NCBI GenBank assembly: GCA_013373005.1
Contig: JABXIP010000338.1
Location: 1-7,831, forward strand
Direction of reading: 5' to 3'
DNA from: Cytophagia bacterium
Lineage (GTDB): Bacteria; Bacteroidota; Bacteroidia; Cytophagales; Cyclobacteriaceae
DNA length: 7,831 nt
Shown: positions 5,325 to 7,831 of the stretch, piece after piece
Position numbering within the stretch: the stretch's first letter is position 1
How the letters are laid out: every line of letters starts with the position of its first letter
Notes under the pieces: model-generated
Told to the model about the DNA's origin: nothing
Seen by the model: the letters and a program-made list of their open reading frames with translations, nothing else
Databases searched by the model: none
Made by a program: the position numbers and the translations under genes

Positions 5325-7831
5325 ATGGCAAAAGCTAAGTCTCCAAGCGAAACCCCATTGATGAAACAATACAACGCCATTAAGGCGAAGTATCCGGGTG
5401 CCCTACTCCTTTTTAGGGTTGGCGACTTCTATGAAACCTTTGGAGAAGATGCAGTTCGCGCCAGCAAAGTGCTGGATATAGTGTTGACCAAAAGAGCTAA
5501 TGGTGCTGCCAGTCATATTGAATTGGCTGGCTTTCCACATCACTCACTCGATTCCTATTTGCCAAAGCTGGTAAGAGCTGGAAATAGAGTAGCCATATGC
5601 GACCAGCTGGAAGATCCGAAATCTGTCAAAGGCATTGTGAAGCGAGGCGTCACTGAGCTTGTAACTCCCGGCCTTTCTTTCAATGACAATGTGCTGGAAC
5701 AAAAGCGAAACAACTATCTGTGTTCGCTGTACTTTGGCAAAGATGTTTTGGGTGCTGCTTTCCTCGATTTGTCTACCGGAGAATTTCTGGCAGCAGAAGG
5801 TAGCCCAGGATATATCGATAAACTGGTTCAGGGCTTAAGCCCTTCAGAGTTTATCTTTTCCAAGTCGCAGAGAAGCCAGTTCGAAGAACACTTCCGCGAC
5901 AACTTCAACACCTACCATATAGACGATTGGGTTTACGCTTTCGACTATACCTATGAGAAATTGACTTCTCATTTCTCTACCTCATCGCTCAAAGGCTTTG
6001 GAGTGGAAGATATGAAGTTAGCTATTGTAGCAGCGGGAGGTATCCTTCATTATTTGGAAGATACTGAGCACCGAGAAACCGGCCATATTGCCACCATTAG
6101 TCGAATTGAAGAAGACAAATACGTTTGGCTCGATAAGTTTACCATCCGCAACCTTGAGCTCATTCATCCGCAGCATCAGGGAGGTGTGCCTTTGATTGAC
6201 GTGCTCGATCATACCCTCACTCCGATGGGATCCAGATTGATGAAGCGATGGATGGTATTGCCTTTGAAAGAGCTCAATAGAATTGAAGATAGGCTTTCCG
6301 TAGTAGATGCCTTTTATGAGAATGCTGAACTGCGCGATGAAATAGCAGAGCATTTAGAGCAAATCAATGACCTTGAAAGACTGATTTCTAAAGTGGCTGT
6401 GGGAAGAATCAACCCAAGAGAGTTGATTCAGCTGAGAAGATCGCTGGAGAGCGTAGGCCCAATTAAGGCTTATTTGGCTAACACCAACGTGAAGGCATTA
6501 ACCCATCTGGCTGACCAGCTAGATACATGCGAGAAGCTGGTTCAGCGCATTACTACGGAATTGAAAGAAGACTCTTCCATTCACTCCAATCAAGGGGGTA
6601 TCATCAAAGAAGGAATCGATGAAGAGCTTGATGAGTTAAGAAGTATAGCTTTCAGCGGAAAAGATTACCTCATTCAGGTTCAGCAGAGAGAGGTGAAGAA
6701 TACTGGCATTTCGTCATTGAAAATCGCTTATAATAAGGTATTCGGCTATTATCTCGAGGTAAGCAATACTCACAGAGATAAGGTGCCAGAAAGCTGGATT
6801 CGCAAGCAGACTTTGGTAAATGCCGAGAGATACATTACCGAAGAACTTAAAACTTATGAGGAAAAGATCATTGGTGCGGAAGACCAGTATAAGGTTATTG
6901 AACAAAGACTTTTCCAGGAGTTAGTGGCCTATGCCGGAGATTATGTAGCCAAGATTCAGCAAAACGCCAGGTACATCGCCATGGTAGATTGCTTGATTTC
7001 ATTTGCCATTGTGGCCAAACAGAATAACTACTGCCGCCCTGAGATGAACGACAAGATGGTGGTAGACATTCATGAGGGTCGCCATCCGGTAATTGAGCAG
7101 CAGCTTCCGGTAGGTGAATCTTATGTACCCAACGATGTTTCGCTCGATGATCATAACCATCAGATTCTGATTATCACAGGTCCGAATATGGCAGGTAAAT
7201 CTGCTCTGCTTAGGCAAACGGCTTTGATTGTACTGATGGCCCAAATGGGGAGTTATGTACCAGCCTCTAAGGCCATTTTGGGAATTACGGATAAAGTGTT
7301 TACCAGAGTTGGTGCCAGTGATAACCTCTCCAAAGGAGAGTCTACCTTTATGGTAGAAATGACTGAGACCGCTAGCATTCTCAACAATCTCTCCAACAGA
7401 TCACTGGTATTGATGGATGAAATTGGCCGTGGTACCAGCACCTACGATGGTATTTCAATTGCCTGGTCAATTGTTGAGTATTTGCACAATCATGATAAGT
7501 TCAAGCCGAAGACCTTATTTGCTACACACTATCATGAACTGAATCAGCTGGAAGAAGACTTTCCGGCTATTAAGAACTACAATGTCTCCGTAAAAGAGGT
7601 TGGAGATAAAGTGATCTTCATGCGCAAACTGAAAAAGGGTGGCAGTGAGCACAGCTTCGGTATTCACGTGGCTCAAATGGCCGGCATGCCGAATCAGGTG
7701 GTGATTCGCGCAGCAGAGATTATGCAGCATTTAGAGAAAGACAAGATCAGAAATAAGGATCAGGAAAAAATGAAGTCTATTCCGAAGAATAACTATCAGA
7801 TGACTTTGTTTGAGGCAGATCCTGCTTTTAA
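5325..7831 (+). CDS. mutS: DNA mismatch repair protein MutS (3' end cut by window)
   Basis: The frame is open from ATG 5325 to the right edge, giving 835 complete codons. MutS recognises mispaired and unpaired bases and, with ATP, recruits MutL to begin strand repair. Residues about 10-125 are the mismatch-binding domain, with GDFYETF carrying Phe35 and Glu37, the F-x-E residues that stack on and contact the mispair (Phe36 and Glu38 in E. coli). Connector, lever and clamp domains fill about 126-570. The ATPase domain has Walker A GPNMAGKS (619-626), the signature STFMVEM (673-679), Walker B with Asp698-Glu699 followed by IGRGTSTYDG, and the His loop ATHYHEL (733-739). The C-terminal dimerisation helices begin around GGSEHSFGIHVAQMAG (772-787). 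Positions track E. coli MutS with an offset of about 5, so this is the repair-type MutS1 and not MutS2. The last visible residues (NYQMTLFEADPAF) lie shortly before the usual C-terminus, so perhaps 20-40 codons are missing. This start gives the expected distance to the F-x-E motif. Confidence 0.97.
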   Translation, partial: MAKAKSPSETPLMKQYNAIKAKYPGALLLFRVGDFYETFGEDAVRASKVLDIVLTKRANGAASHIELAGFPHHSLDSYLPKLVRAGNRVAICDQLEDPKSVKGIVKRGVTELVTPGLSFNDNVLEQKRNNYLCSLYFGKDVLGAAFLDLSTGEFLAAEGSPGYIDKLVQGLSPSEFIFSKSQRSQFEEHFRDNFNTYHIDDWVYAFDYTYEKLTSHFSTSSLKGFGVEDMKLAIVAAGGILHYLEDTEHRETGHIATISRIEEDKYVWLDKFTIRNLELIHPQHQGGVPLIDVLDHTLTPMGSRLMKRWMVLPLKELNRIEDRLSVVDAFYENAELRDEIAEHLEQINDLERLISKVAVGRINPRELIQLRRSLESVGPIKAYLANTNVKALTHLADQLDTCEKLVQRITTELKEDSSIHSNQGGIIKEGIDEELDELRSIAFSGKDYLIQVQQREVKNTGISSLKIAYNKVFGYYLEVSNTHRDKVPESWIRKQTLVNAERYITEELKTYEEKIIGAEDQYKVIEQRLFQELVAYAGDYVAKIQQNARYIAMVDCLISFAIVAKQNNYCRPEMNDKMVVDIHEGRHPVIEQQLPVGESYVPNDVSLDDHNHQILIITGPNMAGKSALLRQTALIVLMAQMGSYVPASKAILGITDKVFTRVGASDNLSKGESTFMVEMTETASILNNLSNRSLVLMDEIGRGTSTYDGISIAWSIVEYLHNHDKFKPKTLFATHYHELNQLEEDFPAIKNYNVSVKEVGDKVIFMRKLKKGGSEHSFGIHVAQMAGMPNQVVIRAAEIMQHLEKDKIRNKDQEKMKSIPKNNYQMTLFEADPAF

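Noticed and set aside
7192..7201. MutS Walker A reads GPNMAGKS instead of the more familiar GPNMGGKS
   Set aside because: Ala at this position is, to my knowledge, normal for Bacteroidota MutS, and the catalytic Lys and Ser are intact.
6018..7730. Several minus-strand open frames of 62-111 codons
   Set aside because: All lie antisense within mutS, whose frame is continuous with all family motifs in place. Their translations look like random antisense sequence.
7800..7831. Possible truncation of mutS
   Set aside because: The frame is still open at the last base and the sequence matches the region shortly before a normal C-terminus, so the gene is cut by the window edge and not broken.

Overview
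This 7.8 kb window looks chromosomal and most likely comes from a Bacteroidota bacterium, plausibly of the order Cytophagales (the order is an inference). The evidence is moderate-to-low GC, genes without Shine-Dalgarno sequences, a Bacteroidota-style promoter (TAnnTTTG) upstream of mutS, a lipoprotein with an acidic stretch after its lipobox Cys, a DUF4382 protein, and a large hybrid histidine kinase ending in an HPt domain. I see no tRNA, rRNA, CRISPR array, insertion sequence or phage signature.

Layout, left to right. Positions 1-53 (minus) hold only the first 17 codons of an exported or membrane protein that runs off the left edge. Positions 54-213 are a spacer with a strong intrinsic terminator (159-189) and a weak sigma-54-like promoter candidate (88-104). 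Positions 214-1563 (minus) encode an NtrC-type, sigma-54-dependent response regulator. Positions 1594-3996 (minus) encode its likely partner, an 800-residue membrane-bound hybrid histidine kinase. The two are separated by 30 bp and form an apparent operon, kinase first, ended by the terminator at 159-189. Positions 3997-4137 are a spacer with a second intrinsic terminator (4092-4123). Positions 4138-5052 (minus) encode a 304-residue DUF4382 lipoprotein. Positions 5053-5324 are a divergent intergenic region with candidate promoters for both flanking genes and a 21-bp inverted repeat. Positions 5325-7831 (plus) encode the mismatch repair protein MutS, complete at its start and cut by the right edge a few tens of codons before its expected end.

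How the genes may work together. The kinase has a sensor region between two membrane segments, a HisKA/HATPase core, a receiver domain and an HPt domain. The adjacent regulator has a receiver, a sigma-54 AAA+ engine and a Fis-type DNA-binding domain. The expected flow is a phosphorelay: His318 to Asp604 to His745 on the kinase, then Asp58 on the regulator, then activation of sigma-54 promoters. The targets are unknown; the flanking lipoprotein gene and the partial gene at the left edge are candidates by position only. MutS is a housekeeping protein with no evident functional link.

I do not see a clearly novel system. The most unusual points are a strongly basic segment inside the extracytoplasmic sensor region of the kinase, the HPt motif, the Ser variant of the GAFTGA loop, and the sigma-54-like sites in the spacers.
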